The notes: a model not told the origin generated them from the letters alone. A DNA stretch of 10,335 nt from Campylobacteraceae bacterium (GCA_027040375.1 JALUMJ010000082.1:1-10335), one strand, 5' to 3'. Counted from the first letter of the stretch, positions 1 to 6,997 are shown. Numbers and translations: made by a program.

Positions 1-323
1 AAAAAGGAGAACAAAGAGCTAAGTTGGCATTAGAAATGTTTAACTATAGAATTAAAAAATATATTGGCTCATATTCTGCGGTTTTAGGTAGAGTTGATTG
101 TTTGATTTTTACTGGTGGTATCGGAGAAAATGATATAGAAGTAAGAAAAGAGAGTTGCTCAAATTTAGAAAATCTTGGAATATCTTTGGATATAAATAAA
201 AACAACCAGCGAGCAAAAGAGATACTAGAAGTCAATACAAAATATAGCAAGGTAAAAGTTTTAGTAATTCCAACAAACGAAGAGCTAGAAATTGCTCTGC
301 AAGTTAAATCTTTAATTTCCTAA
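1..323 (+). CDS. ackA: Acetate kinase, C-terminal part (5' end outside window)
   Basis: Acetate kinase interconverts acetate + ATP and acetyl phosphate + ADP in the cytoplasm, usually paired with phosphotransacetylase. The reading frame is open from base 3 to the TAA at 321-323 and gives about 106 residues, roughly the last quarter of a protein that is normally near 400. It begins inside the conserved stretch RAKLALEMF and continues with YRIKKYIG, the family signature FTGGIGEN (around residues 36-43 of the visible part), and the near-terminal VLVIPTNEELEIA, all in the order expected for AckA. The TTG at 24 and ATG at 36 lie inside the conserved body and are not starts. The end of the gene faces the convergent threonine aldolase gene across a hairpin. 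Identification is firm; only the N-terminal part and any upstream pta are unseen. Confidence 0.95.
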   Translation, partial: KGEQRAKLALEMFNYRIKKYIGSYSAVLGRVDCLIFTGGIGENDIEVRKESCSNLENLGISLDINKNNQRAKEILEVNTKYSKVKVLVIPTNEELEIALQVKSLIS

Positions 324-330
324 CTAAAAA

Positions 331-365
331 CAAGCCTTACATGTAGATCAAAATTGTAAGGCTTG
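331..365 (-). terminator. Hairpin terminator between convergent ackA and threonine aldolase genes
   Basis: Perfect 10-bp inverted repeat CAAGCCTTAC (331-340) / GTAAGGCTTG (356-365) with a 15-nt loop. Read on the minus strand the second arm runs straight into TTTTTAGTT, a usable U-tract, so it fits best as the terminator of the minus-strand gene. On the plus strand it is followed by CATATTACAT, a poor U-tract, so its use by ackA is less sure. The TGA stop of the minus-strand gene (348-350) sits in the loop, so the terminator stem includes the last coding bases. Confidence 0.7.
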
Positions 366-1382
366 CATATTACATATAAACTCATCAACAATATTTTCTT
401 TTGTCGCCCAAGATGTTACGAGCCTTATCGCTGAATTTTCCTTATCTATCTTTTTCCATATATGAAAATCATACTTTTTTTCAAGTTTTTTGATTAAGGT
501 ATTTGGTAAAATCGGAAAAATCTGATTAGTTTGCGGATTGCTTAAAAATGAAAATCCACTCTTTTGAATAGCATGTGCTATCTTTTGTGCCATAAGATTT
601 GCATGATGCGCCAAGTCAAAAAAGATATTTTCTTTAAATAGTGTCATAAACTGCACTCCCAAAATCCTGCCTTTTGACATCAAGGCACCTTTTTGTTTTA
701 TATTATATGCAAAATCTTTTTTTAAATCGCTATTGTTTATAACTATAGCTTCACCTAAAAGTGCTCCATTTTTTGTCCCGCCTATATAAAAAATATCGAG
801 CAATTCAGACAAGTCTTTTAGAGTAAGATCATTATTTTTCGAACTAAGAGCAGATCCAAGTCTCGCACCATCCATAAACAGATACAAATCATTTGCTTTG
901 CAAAATTTTGAGAGTTTTTCCAGTTCATCCTTTTGATAAATCGTTCCAAGCTCTGTAGAGTTTGAGATATAAACCATCTTCGGCTTCACCACATGTGGAG
1001 CTTCGTCATGTTCATCTAATACCTTTTGTATCCCCTTAACATATATCTTGCCATCATCACTTTTTATGGTGTTTATCTTATGTCCTACTGCTTCTATAGA
1101 CCCTGCTTCGTGGATATTGATATGCCCACTATCTGCTGATATAACAGATTCATAAGGTCTTAAAGCTGAAGATATGACTATCAAATTTGCCTGCGTGCCT
1201 CCTGAAACAAGATAAATATCTGAGTTTCCATTACCCATCTTTTCTTGAATCAATCTTTTTGCTTCCTTGGTGTAAATATCTTCTCCATACCCTTCTTGAG
1301 CCTCAAGATTTGTCTTCATTAAAGCCTCAAGAATTTTTGGATGACATCCCTCACTATAGTCGTTTTTAAAACTTTGTTTCAT
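348..1382 (-). CDS. ltaE: Threonine aldolase / beta-eliminating lyase family PLP enzyme
   Basis: Low-specificity L-threonine aldolases split threonine or allo-threonine into glycine and acetaldehyde in the cytoplasm, using PLP. The 344-residue product has the family landmarks: FKNDYSEGCHP at the N-terminus, SGGTQAN (60-66), the H-E pair at 91-92, FMDGARLGSAL (169-179; D171 and R174 expected to contact the cofactor) and IGGTKNGAL (200-208), with K204 as the likely Schiff-base lysine. Length matches the family. I chose the ATG at 1382 because AAAGG lies 8 nt upstream and family members start close to FKNDYSEG; upstream in-frame starts (ATG at 1430, TTG at 1436) lack a Shine-Dalgarno and would sit upstream of the TATAAT box. 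Monocistronic and convergent with ackA. Substrate preference cannot be read from sequence, and other beta-eliminating lyases share the fold, so the symbol is a family-level name. Confidence 0.88.
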   Translation of the reverse strand: MKQSFKNDYSEGCHPKILEALMKTNLEAQEGYGEDIYTKEAKRLIQEKMGNGNSDIYLVSGGTQANLIVISSALRPYESVISADSGHINIHEAGSIEAVGHKINTIKSDDGKIYVKGIQKVLDEHDEAPHVVKPKMVYISNSTELGTIYQKDELEKLSKFCKANDLYLFMDGARLGSALSSKNNDLTLKDLSELLDIFYIGGTKNGALLGEAIVINNSDLKKDFAYNIKQKGALMSKGRILGVQFMTLFKENIFFDLAHHANLMAQKIAHAIQKSGFSFLSNPQTNQIFPILPNTLIKKLEKKYDFHIWKKIDKENSAIRLVTSWATKENIVDEFICNMQALQF

Positions 1383-1400
1383 GTTTATTGCCTTTACAAA

Positions 1401-1406
1401 ATTATA
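1401..1406 (-). promoter_or_regulatory. -10 box for threonine aldolase gene
   Basis: The minus strand reads TATAAT here, 18 nt before the ATG at 1382, with the AAAGG ribosome site between them. The predicted transcript would have a very short leader of roughly a dozen bases. No convincing -35 is seen, which is usual for sigma-70 promoters of Campylobacterota. Confidence 0.5.
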
Positions 1407-1491
1407 GCTAAAATGTTCTTTTTTCGACATATACAAAGATTAATTTAAAAATATTAATAGAATACAAATAAAATAGATACATCTAAAATAT

Positions 1492-1520
1492 TTTCAAATA
1501 ACAGCAAAAGGTGCTATAAT
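1492..1520 (+). promoter_or_regulatory. Extended -10 promoter ahead of the R-M cassette
   Basis: TGCTATAAT at 1512-1520 is a perfect TATAAT (1515-1520) with an extended TGn element. TTTCAA at 1492-1497 is a weak -35 at 17-bp spacing. Long A/T runs lie upstream from 1440. It points into the methyltransferase remnant and the endonuclease gene, so it probably once drove, and may still drive, the cassette. Confidence 0.5.
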
Positions 1521-1620
1521 ATTCACTAATAAATAGTTAAATATCTAGCTATTATTACAAATCCACTTTATGAAAAGCATGGGATTTTTTAGATAACATG
1601 TCAATATAAAACATAATGAT

Positions 1621-1805
1621 ATGAAAATGCAAAACTGGAAAGATATTGATATAAATACAGATTCGCTTTGGATAATAAACCAAAGAGATAAAAGAGGTAA
1701 ACATAAAAATGCTTACCATGGTAATTTTATACCACAAATATAAAAAATATTGAGGAAAATCATAGGAAACTTGGTGTTGACGTATTTGGAGATATAGAGC
1801 TTTGA
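1621..1805 (+). pseudogene. Internally deleted DNA methyltransferase remnant
   Basis: Two short coding fragments in different frames. From the ATG at 1621 a 40-residue frame contains DSLWIINQRDKRGKHKN followed by AYHGNFIPQI and then TAA (1741-1743). This resembles, from memory, the N-terminus of a site-specific DNA methyltransferase family (DSLWII..RDKSGKH.N.YHGNFIPQIP), in which the protein should continue into a GSGTT SAM-binding motif. It stops just before that. In another frame, open from 1725, comes NIKNIEENHRKLGVDVFGD and a TGA at 1803-1805, which reads like a methyltransferase C-terminus. The simplest reading is one gene that lost its whole catalytic middle near 1740. No Shine-Dalgarno is seen at 1621. 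Alternatively the first part is a short unrelated ORF. The N-terminal resemblance is the stronger evidence; joining the second fragment to it is inference. Confidence 0.5.
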
Positions 1806-1819
1806 ATAGTGATTATTAC

Positions 1820-1825
1820 AAGGAG
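1820..1825 (+). promoter_or_regulatory. Ribosome binding site that fixes the endonuclease start
   Basis: AAGGAG lies 7 nt upstream of the GTG at 1833. An in-frame GTG at 1809 is upstream of this site and has no Shine-Dalgarno of its own, so the shorter form starting at 1833 is preferred. Confidence 0.65.
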
Positions 1826-1832
1826 AAAAATT

Positions 1833-2522
1833 GTGTATAAAGAAAATTTAACATATTCAGAAGCTATTGAAATGGTAATGAATGATAATGGTGGATTTGC
1901 ATCATTAAAATATATCTATGAGAATATTGAAAAATATAGAAAGAAAACTGGTAAAACACCTGATAATACAATTCAAGAAAGAGTTCAAAGAGATGATAGA
2001 TTTACAAGAATTGCCTCAGGAGTATATGGATTAACTGAATTTTTAGAAAGTATTGAAAAGTATGATTTAGGATTTTTTACTGTACAAAAAGACAACATAT
2101 TATTTAGAAAGAAAAAACAAATTGAAAATACAGAGAAAATTGTTAAACAAAAAATTAGAATTGGACAAAGTAGTTTTAGGAGTGATTTATTAAAATCTTT
2201 AAAAAGATGTCCAATAACACAAATTGATGATAAAAAGTTACTTATAGCTAGTCATATAAAGCCTTGGATACATAGTAACAATGAAGAAAGATTGAATCCA
2301 AATAATGGATTTTTACTATCACCTCTTTATGATAAATTATTTGATAAAGGTATTGGTTTAATTACATTTACTCCTGAAAAAAAGATTTTAATTTCAAATA
2401 AATTATCAAGTGATAATAGAGCAAGAATAAGTGTTAATAATGGAGAATATATTCCTGCTTTACCTGTAAATGGTAGAGAAGAATTTTTAGAATATCATAG
2501 AAAATATATATTTCAAGGATAA
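1833..2522 (+). CDS. HNH restriction endonuclease with N-terminal HARE-HTH-like domain
   Basis: A likely type II restriction enzyme of 229 residues. Residues about 5-70 (TYSEAIEMVM ... YGLTEF) match the HARE-HTH winged-helix pattern, a DNA-binding domain known from restriction enzymes. Residues about 125-185 form an HNH_2-type nuclease: CPIT (126-129), SHIKPW (140-145, first catalytic His at 141), LNPNNGFLLSP (154-164, central Asn) and YDKLFDKGIG, where the last classical His is replaced by Y/D, as I recall for this SHIKPW subfamily. GTG start at 1833, supported by AAGGAG. It follows a decayed methyltransferase and precedes an unknown ORF by 6 nt and a D12 methyltransferase after that, which supports an R-M role. 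HpyAV is an HNH restriction enzyme in a related phylum; kinship is a guess. Base composition is very AT-rich, consistent with transfer. Recognition site and activity are unknown. Confidence 0.8.
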   Translation: MYKENLTYSEAIEMVMNDNGGFASLKYIYENIEKYRKKTGKTPDNTIQERVQRDDRFTRIASGVYGLTEFLESIEKYDLGFFTVQKDNILFRKKKQIENTEKIVKQKIRIGQSSFRSDLLKSLKRCPITQIDDKKLLIASHIKPWIHSNNEERLNPNNGFLLSPLYDKLFDKGIGLITFTPEKKILISNKLSSDNRARISVNNGEYIPALPVNGREEFLEYHRKYIFQG

Positions 2523-2528
2523 AAACAT

Positions 2529-2978
2529 ATGAATAATCAAAAAGAATATAATATTTTAATTAGTGCCAATTGCAAATCAACTTTAAGTAAAAATGATTTA
2601 AATAACAAATTAGTTGCTTCATTATATGATATAAATACAAAAGAAAAAATATCTGATGAAAATAATGAAAAATTTGAAATACTAGATTATAATTTTACGA
2701 ATGTAATTGAAAATAATACAAGTTTGGATTCATTTATTTTGAATGAAATAGAAGATACTATATTTCAAATTATAAATAATAATGGATGCGATAATTTATT
2801 ATTTAAGCCAGAACTATTTGCTAGAGCATTAAGTAGCAAAGATTTTAAAATTACAGAATATGAAATTGGCAGGATTTATACATTTGCAGAGATTTATTTT
2901 AGAATTATGCAGAAATCCACTCATCTTGGTGATATTATAGAAAAAATAGTTGGCTATGATGTGCAAACTTATAAATAA
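2529..2978 (+). CDS. Hypothetical protein within R-M cassette
   Basis: A 149-residue protein I do not recognise. It has a good ribosome site (AAGGA at 2515-2519, 9 nt before the ATG), starts 6 nt after the endonuclease stop, and its end overlaps the methyltransferase start by about 20 bases, so all three genes are probably translated from one message. It has no signal peptide or membrane segment. The first two thirds are Asn/Lys/Asp/Glu-rich with short beta-like stretches (YNILISANC near 7-15). The last third looks helical (ITEYEIGRIYTFAEIYFRIM, about 108-127). There are no HNH, GIY-YIG, PD-(D/E)XK or SAM-binding motifs that I can see. From position it could be a second R-M component such as an accessory or control subunit, but no helix-turn-helix typical of C proteins is evident. 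It is among the most AT-rich parts of the window. Confidence 0.7.
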   Translation: MNNQKEYNILISANCKSTLSKNDLNNKLVASLYDINTKEKISDENNEKFEILDYNFTNVIENNTSLDSFILNEIEDTIFQIINNNGCDNLLFKPELFARALSSKDFKITEYEIGRIYTFAEIYFRIMQKSTHLGDIIEKIVGYDVQTYK

Positions 2979-3987
2979 TGATATAGGCTCAAAATTTAAA
3001 TTATCTCCTTGGATACAAGGAGAAGTCAAAAAAGTAGTTGGCAATGACTTGTCTGAGAAAGTTTTTTGTGATTTATTTGCTGGGACTGGGATAGTTGGTC
3101 GTACTTTTAAAAAAGATGTGAAGCAAGTGATAGCCAATGATTTGGAATATTATAGTTTCATACTGAATAAAAATTATATTGCAAATCATAAAGAGATAGA
3201 AGATAAAGAGAAGTACATTGAAGCACTCAATAGTTTGCCACTTCTTGAGAATGGCTTTATCTATCAAAACTATTGTTTGGGAAGTGGGAGTGGGCGAAAA
3301 TATTTTAGTGATGAAAATGGTAAGAAGATCGACAGCATGAGAGTTCAGATAAAAGAGTGGTATAGGGCTCAAGATATTAGGGATGATTTATATTATTTTT
3401 TATTGGCTTCACTTCTTGAAAGTGCTGATAAAGTAGCAAATACAGCTTCCGTGTATGGTACATTTTTAAAATATCTTAAAAAGTCTGCTGCAAAAGAGTT
3501 GGTTTTGAAACCAGCTCATTTTTTAAAAAATGATAATTCTCACCAAGTTTTTAATATGGATAGCAATGAACTAATAAAAGAAATAGGTGGAGATATTTTA
3601 TACTTAGACCCACCATACAATCAAAGACAATACAGCTCTAATTATCATATATTAAACACAATTAGCAAATATGATAGTTTTATCCCAAAGGGTAAAACTG
3701 GATTAAGAGAATATACTCGTTCAGACTATTGTAAAAAAGGTGAAGTGCATAATAGTTTTGAAGAGTTAATAAAAAATGCAAAATTTAAATATATATTTTT
3801 AAGTTATAGTAATGAAGGCTTGATGAGCAAATCTGATGTTGAAACAATTATGAAAAAATATGGAAAATATACTTTAGTAACAAAAGAGTATCAAAGATTT
3901 AAAGCAAACAAGACAGAAAATAGAAATCATAAAGCAGACAAGACTTGTGAGTATTTACACATACTTATAAAATCCAACATCTATTGA
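2956..3987 (+). CDS. D12-class DNA adenine methyltransferase (type II R-M)
   Basis: Transfers a methyl group from SAM to N6 of adenine in a specific site, presumably protecting the host from the adjacent HNH enzyme. Of 343 residues, KFKLSPWI (13-20) fits motif X, DLFAGTGIVG (39-48) is SAM-binding motif I, NDLEYYS (61-67) follows as motif II, and YLDPPYNQRQY (216-226) is catalytic motif IV with DPPY at 218-221, continuing into NYHILNTISKYD. This order (X, I, IV) is that of alpha-group MethyltransfD12 enzymes, and the DPPYN.RQY...NYH.L.TI string resembles the FokI-type branch, which serves asymmetric sites. The start is ATG 2956 or ATG 2959; TTG 2950 is less likely. No Shine-Dalgarno is visible, so coupling to the overlapping upstream gene is likely. 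The gene seems complete. Its codons look somewhat less AT-extreme than those of the two upstream genes. Confidence 0.9.
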   Translation: MMCKLINNDIGSKFKLSPWIQGEVKKVVGNDLSEKVFCDLFAGTGIVGRTFKKDVKQVIANDLEYYSFILNKNYIANHKEIEDKEKYIEALNSLPLLENGFIYQNYCLGSGSGRKYFSDENGKKIDSMRVQIKEWYRAQDIRDDLYYFLLASLLESADKVANTASVYGTFLKYLKKSAAKELVLKPAHFLKNDNSHQVFNMDSNELIKEIGGDILYLDPPYNQRQYSSNYHILNTISKYDSFIPKGKTGLREYTRSDYCKKGEVHNSFEELIKNAKFKYIFLSYSNEGLMSKSDVETIMKKYGKYTLVTKEYQRFKANKTENRNHKADKTCEYLHILIKSNIY

Positions 3988-4061
3988 AATGCCTATGTTT
4001 TTTCATTAATTCATTGCGAAACCATCAAAGAAAATATTAGCTATAAATACAAAAATTATAG

Positions 4062-4067
4062 TATAAT
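4062..4067 (+). promoter_or_regulatory. -10 box for the two-component operon
   Basis: Perfect TATAAT 21 nt before the kinase ATG at 4089, in the only spacer (3988-4088) between the methyltransferase and kinase genes. No clear -35. It would give a short leader and mark the regulatory operon as a transcription unit separate from the R-M cassette. Confidence 0.5.
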
Positions 4068-4088
4068 TCAGACAAAAACTGGATACAT

Positions 4089-5597
4089 ATGCTTTTTAGT
4101 GAGAAAAATATACCAAAGCTCATCATCTTAACTCCGATTTTTACTATTATTATATTGAGTGCTTTTGTGACTTCTTTTTTGATTGATTCTCAAAATAGTT
4201 ACTTTAAAGAACAGAGTAAAATACTCGAAAAAAAGTATATTTTAAAGCAAAAGGCTCTTTTGGTGTCGCAGGTAAATCGTGTGATAGACTATATAGATTA
4301 TCATAGGGTAAAGTTATCAAATATCGGGGAGAAAAAGCTGCAAAAGATATTGACTGATTATATAGATACTATTCGTTACGGCACAAATGGTTATATTTGG
4401 ATACATAATACTAACTACTATCTTATATCTCATCCTTTTAGAAAAAATAGTATCGGAAAATATGACATAAATCTAAAAGATGAATCGGGAAAATTTATAA
4501 CAAGAGCTTTTATAAATATAGCTGTTAAAAACCCTGATGGTGGATTTTTAGAGTATTATTGGCGAAAACCAAATGAAAAAGAGGCGACAAAAAAGTTGGG
4601 TTTTGTTAAGTTGTATGCACCTTGGAAGTGGGTTATAGGCTCTGGTCTCTATATGGATGATATATCAAACTCCATCAAGGAAGAGAAAACTCTTTTGCAG
4701 AAAAGGATAAACAAACAGATTAAAACCATCATCCTTATAGCCCTCTCTTTTATGTTTTTAGTGGGGATTTTATCTTTTTTTATCTCCAAAAATATTATAA
4801 ATGCTCTAAACTCATATAAGCAAAAAGTAGATGAAAATGAAGCAACACTAAAGACGAAAATTGCAGATGCCATAGAAGAATCACGAAAGAAAGATAGAAC
4901 ACTTTTCTACCAATCAAGACTTGCACAAATGGGTGAAATGTTAAGCATGATATCTCATCAATGGAAACAGCCACTCAGTGAAATAAGTGGCATATTTATG
5001 GAATTAGAAACTGCTCATAAATTTAAAAAATTAGATGACAAATATATACTAGAGTGTGCAAAAGATGGAGATAAAATCACGGACTTTATGAGCAGAACCA
5101 TAGAAGACTTTAGAAACTTTTTTAAACCAGATAAGCTAAAAGAGCGATTTAGCATAAATTCTGCTGTTGATGAAGCACTAAGACTGATAGAAACAACTAT
5201 TTTAAATTCAAATATCAAGATAGCAAGAAAAGAAGAGAAAGATACCTTTATATACGGATATCCAAATGAGTTTGCTCAAGTAATCTTAAATATTCTTTTA
5301 AATGCAAAAGATGTTTTATGCTCAAGAGAGATAAAGAAACCAGAAATCATTATACAAATTTATAGCAAAGATGAGATGTCCTATTTGCAGATAACTGATA
5401 ATGCTGGTGGAATTTTGGATGATATTATAAACGATATATTTAATCCATATTTTAGCACAAAAGACAAATCCAAAGGAACTGGGTTAGGGCTATACATGTC
5501 AAAGATGATAATAGAAAAAAGCATGCATGGGAAACTTTATGTTTTAAATTTAGCAAAAGGTGCAAGTTTTATAATCGAGATTAAAAATGCTAGATAG
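4089..5597 (+). CDS. Membrane sensor histidine kinase with Cache-type periplasmic domain
   Basis: A 502-residue kinase that should autophosphorylate on His and pass phosphate to the response regulator encoded next. Membrane segments at about 10-32 and 212-234 bracket a periplasmic domain. That domain has a helical start (about 40-95), then a single-Cache-like core with YGTNGYIWIHNTNYYLISHP (97-116) and LYAPWKWVIGSGLYMDDI (175-192), typical of sCache_2 sensors of small organic acids. A coiled linker (240-275) leads to the dimerisation/phosphoacceptor helix MISHQWKQPLSEISG with H290, then the ATPase: N box NILLNAKD (401-408), G1 DNAGG (437-441), FNPYFSTK (451-458) and G2 GTGLGL (463-468). All catalytic boxes are intact. 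The start has only a weak ribosome site. The 3' end overlaps the regulator gene by 11 bases. The ligand is unknown; the TRAP operon nearby makes a carboxylate plausible. Confidence 0.92.
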   Translation: MLFSEKNIPKLIILTPIFTIIILSAFVTSFLIDSQNSYFKEQSKILEKKYILKQKALLVSQVNRVIDYIDYHRVKLSNIGEKKLQKILTDYIDTIRYGTNGYIWIHNTNYYLISHPFRKNSIGKYDINLKDESGKFITRAFINIAVKNPDGGFLEYYWRKPNEKEATKKLGFVKLYAPWKWVIGSGLYMDDISNSIKEEKTLLQKRINKQIKTIILIALSFMFLVGILSFFISKNIINALNSYKQKVDENEATLKTKIADAIEESRKKDRTLFYQSRLAQMGEMLSMISHQWKQPLSEISGIFMELETAHKFKKLDDKYILECAKDGDKITDFMSRTIEDFRNFFKPDKLKERFSINSAVDEALRLIETTILNSNIKIARKEEKDTFIYGYPNEFAQVILNILLNAKDVLCSREIKKPEIIIQIYSKDEMSYLQITDNAGGILDDIINDIFNPYFSTKDKSKGTGLGLYMSKMIIEKSMHGKLYVLNLAKGASFIIEIKNAR

Positions 5598-6285
5598 ATT
5601 GAAAAATTTAACTCTGCTTTGTGTCGAGGATAATGAAGGTGTGAGAAAAAGACTATCAAATACATTAAAATTTTATTTTAAAAATGTTTTGGTGGCACAA
5701 GATGGATTAAAAGGCTATGAGCTATATAAAAATACAAAAATAGATATAATCATGACAGATATCGATATGCCAAATATGAATGGTATAGAGCTTTGTAAGA
5801 AAATAAGAAAATTAGATAAAGATATACCGTTGATTGTGCTTACGGCCTATAGCAGAGAAGAGTATTTGCTTGAATTGATAAATTTAAAGATAAATCATTT
5901 TATATTAAAACCCATAAATAGTAGAAAATTAGAAGTTGCACTAAAAGACATATTTGGTACTGATTTAGAGCAAATAGTTATCGATGATAAATTGATGATA
6001 GATTTTAATCTTATGAGCATTATACATAAAAACAGACATACAAAAATCACAAATAGAGAGAAACTTTTTTTAGAATTATTATATAAAAACCATAAACAAG
6101 GAAGAATAAGCACATATCAAAATATACAAAATGCAGTTTGGCAAGATGATATCATGAGCCAAAGTGCATTAAAAACATTTATAAAAGTCCTAAGAAAAAA
6201 ATTTCCTATCAATATAATTGAAAATATCTCAGGAGTCGGGTATAAATTTTATCAGCAATTTTGTCATCAAGTTAAAAACCAGTAG
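5587..6285 (+). CDS. OmpR-like response regulator
   Basis: Partner of the upstream kinase: a cytoplasmic transcription regulator of 232 residues. The receiver domain (about 5-122) has the acidic pair E14-D15, phosphoacceptor D58 in MTDIDMPNMNG, the switch threonine T86 (VLTAYS) and K108-P109. A C-terminal winged helix (about 140-226) ends in ENISGVGYKFY, a recognisable variant of the Trans_Reg_C ending, so DNA binding is expected. The linker is short. The ATG lies inside the last codons of the kinase gene (11-base overlap), implying translational coupling and equal expression. Targets are not shown by sequence; the divergent spacer at 6965-7164 in front of the TRAP operon is the obvious nearby candidate. 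Length is normal for the family. Confidence 0.92.
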   Translation: MLDRLKNLTLLCVEDNEGVRKRLSNTLKFYFKNVLVAQDGLKGYELYKNTKIDIIMTDIDMPNMNGIELCKKIRKLDKDIPLIVLTAYSREEYLLELINLKINHFILKPINSRKLEVALKDIFGTDLEQIVIDDKLMIDFNLMSIIHKNRHTKITNREKLFLELLYKNHKQGRISTYQNIQNAVWQDDIMSQSALKTFIKVLRKKFPINIIENISGVGYKFYQQFCHQVKNQ

Positions 6286-6298
6286 GCTTAACTTGATG
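6265..6298. terminator. Hairpin between convergent regulator and exported-protein genes
   Basis: Perfect 11-bp inverted repeat CATCAAGTTAA (6265-6275) / TTAACTTGATG (6288-6298) with a 12-nt loop that contains the regulator's TAG stop (6283-6285). It lies between genes that converge, so a bidirectional terminator is the natural reading. Neither side has a strong U-tract (GGAAATATATTT on plus, ACAAAATT on minus), which lowers confidence. Part of the stem encodes the last residues of the regulator. Confidence 0.45.
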
Positions 6299-6307
6299 GA
6301 AATATAT

Positions 6308-6964
6308 TTAAGGTTTTCTTGTAACAGTGAAATCATCGAAACTAGTTGCCGCATCAGATTTTGTCCAAAGACCGACACCACCGCTTTTATTTAGTTGCAT
6401 ATCGTTATAATTGATAAGTTTTTTACCATCAAGATAACCCTTTAAATTGCTACCATGCTGGACAATACTCATCTTGTGCCATCCTTTGGAGAGTTTGATT
6501 TCCGCCGATGCCAGTTCGTAGCGATGAGAGTTTTTTACGATATAAAAACAGAAATTATCTTCCAATGGATTGAAACGGGCAACATAATAATTATTATTAT
6601 TCTGGACTCGCCACATGATACCTCCACCTTGGTCTGTATTGCCACTATTTGCTTTAAATTTCACCGAGATTTCTCCGTCTTTAAAATCAATCTTTTTTGT
6701 GTAACAAAGATTAAAGGTGCCAGAGCTAAACCACGAAGTATTTGGATGAGTGAGTGCAAGGATTTTTTGCCCTGAAGGAGCATCTTTAGCCTTAATCACT
6801 TTCCATATTGCCAATGGTTTTTTAGGATGAGTTGCGGATATATGCCATCCATTAGGGATAGTTGCAATTTTAACATTTTCAAAATCATATAGAGTTGCAG
6901 TTTTGGCATAACATGAAACAATAAGCAATAGAGTGAAGATAAACGACCGTTGTAATAAAAACAT
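6308..6964 (-). CDS. Exported LamG/DUF1080-like (concanavalin-fold) protein
   Basis: A 218-residue protein with a hydrophobic N-terminal export signal (about 7-20). IVSC at 15-18 could be a lipobox with C18 lipidated; a normal signal peptidase cut after CYA (20) is the alternative. The mature part resembles a group of secreted beta-sandwich proteins: LYDFENVKIATIPNGW near the start, then DQGGGIMWRVQNNNNYYVAR (111-130), NPLEDN (132-137), GWHKM (161-165), GYLDGK and GVGLWTKSDAATSFDDF near the end, as in LamG/DUF1080-like domains. Some relatives are annotated as sugar-binding or glycosidase-like, but I see no catalytic residues that justify an enzyme name. I chose ATG 6964 because AAAGGGA (minus strand of 6971-6977) sits just upstream; the TTG at 6997 would add a charged stretch before the signal peptide. 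It is transcribed away from the TRAP operon and towards the regulator gene. Confidence 0.75.
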   Translation of the reverse strand: MFLLQRSFIFTLLLIVSCYAKTATLYDFENVKIATIPNGWHISATHPKKPLAIWKVIKAKDAPSGQKILALTHPNTSWFSSGTFNLCYTKKIDFKDGEISVKFKANSGNTDQGGGIMWRVQNNNNYYVARFNPLEDNFCFYIVKNSHRYELASAEIKLSKGWHKMSIVQHGSNLKGYLDGKKLINYNDMQLNKSGGVGLWTKSDAATSFDDFTVTRKP

Positions 6965-6982
6965 TTGTATTCCCTTTTTTAG

Positions 6983-6997
6983 TTGATATTTTATCAA
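6983..6997. repeat. Small palindrome in the 5' region of the exported-protein gene
   Basis: TTGATA-TTT-TATCAA, 6-bp arms, lies about 20-30 bases upstream of the ATG at 6964 and directly downstream of a possible -10. The position suits an operator or a small leader hairpin, but short AT-rich palindromes arise easily by chance here. Confidence 0.3.

Noticed and set aside
1529..1556. Possible C-protein operator (AATAG ... CTATT) downstream of the cassette promoter
   Set aside because: Arms are only 5-6 bp in very AT-rich DNA and no control-protein gene with a helix-turn-helix is seen in the cassette.
1555..1737. 60-residue minus-strand ORF with hydrophobic translation
   Set aside because: It lies antisense to the methyltransferase-like fragment, has no Shine-Dalgarno, and its hydrophobicity is what the complement of an AT-rich Lys/Asp/Asn-coding strand gives.
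1809..1832. Upstream GTG (1809) as the endonuclease start
   Set aside because: It has no ribosome site and lies upstream of a clear AAGGAG that serves the GTG at 1833.
2829..3372. Minus-strand ORFs opposite the methyltransferase start
   Set aside because: They overlap strong plus-strand coding with catalytic motifs and show no family pattern or ribosome site.
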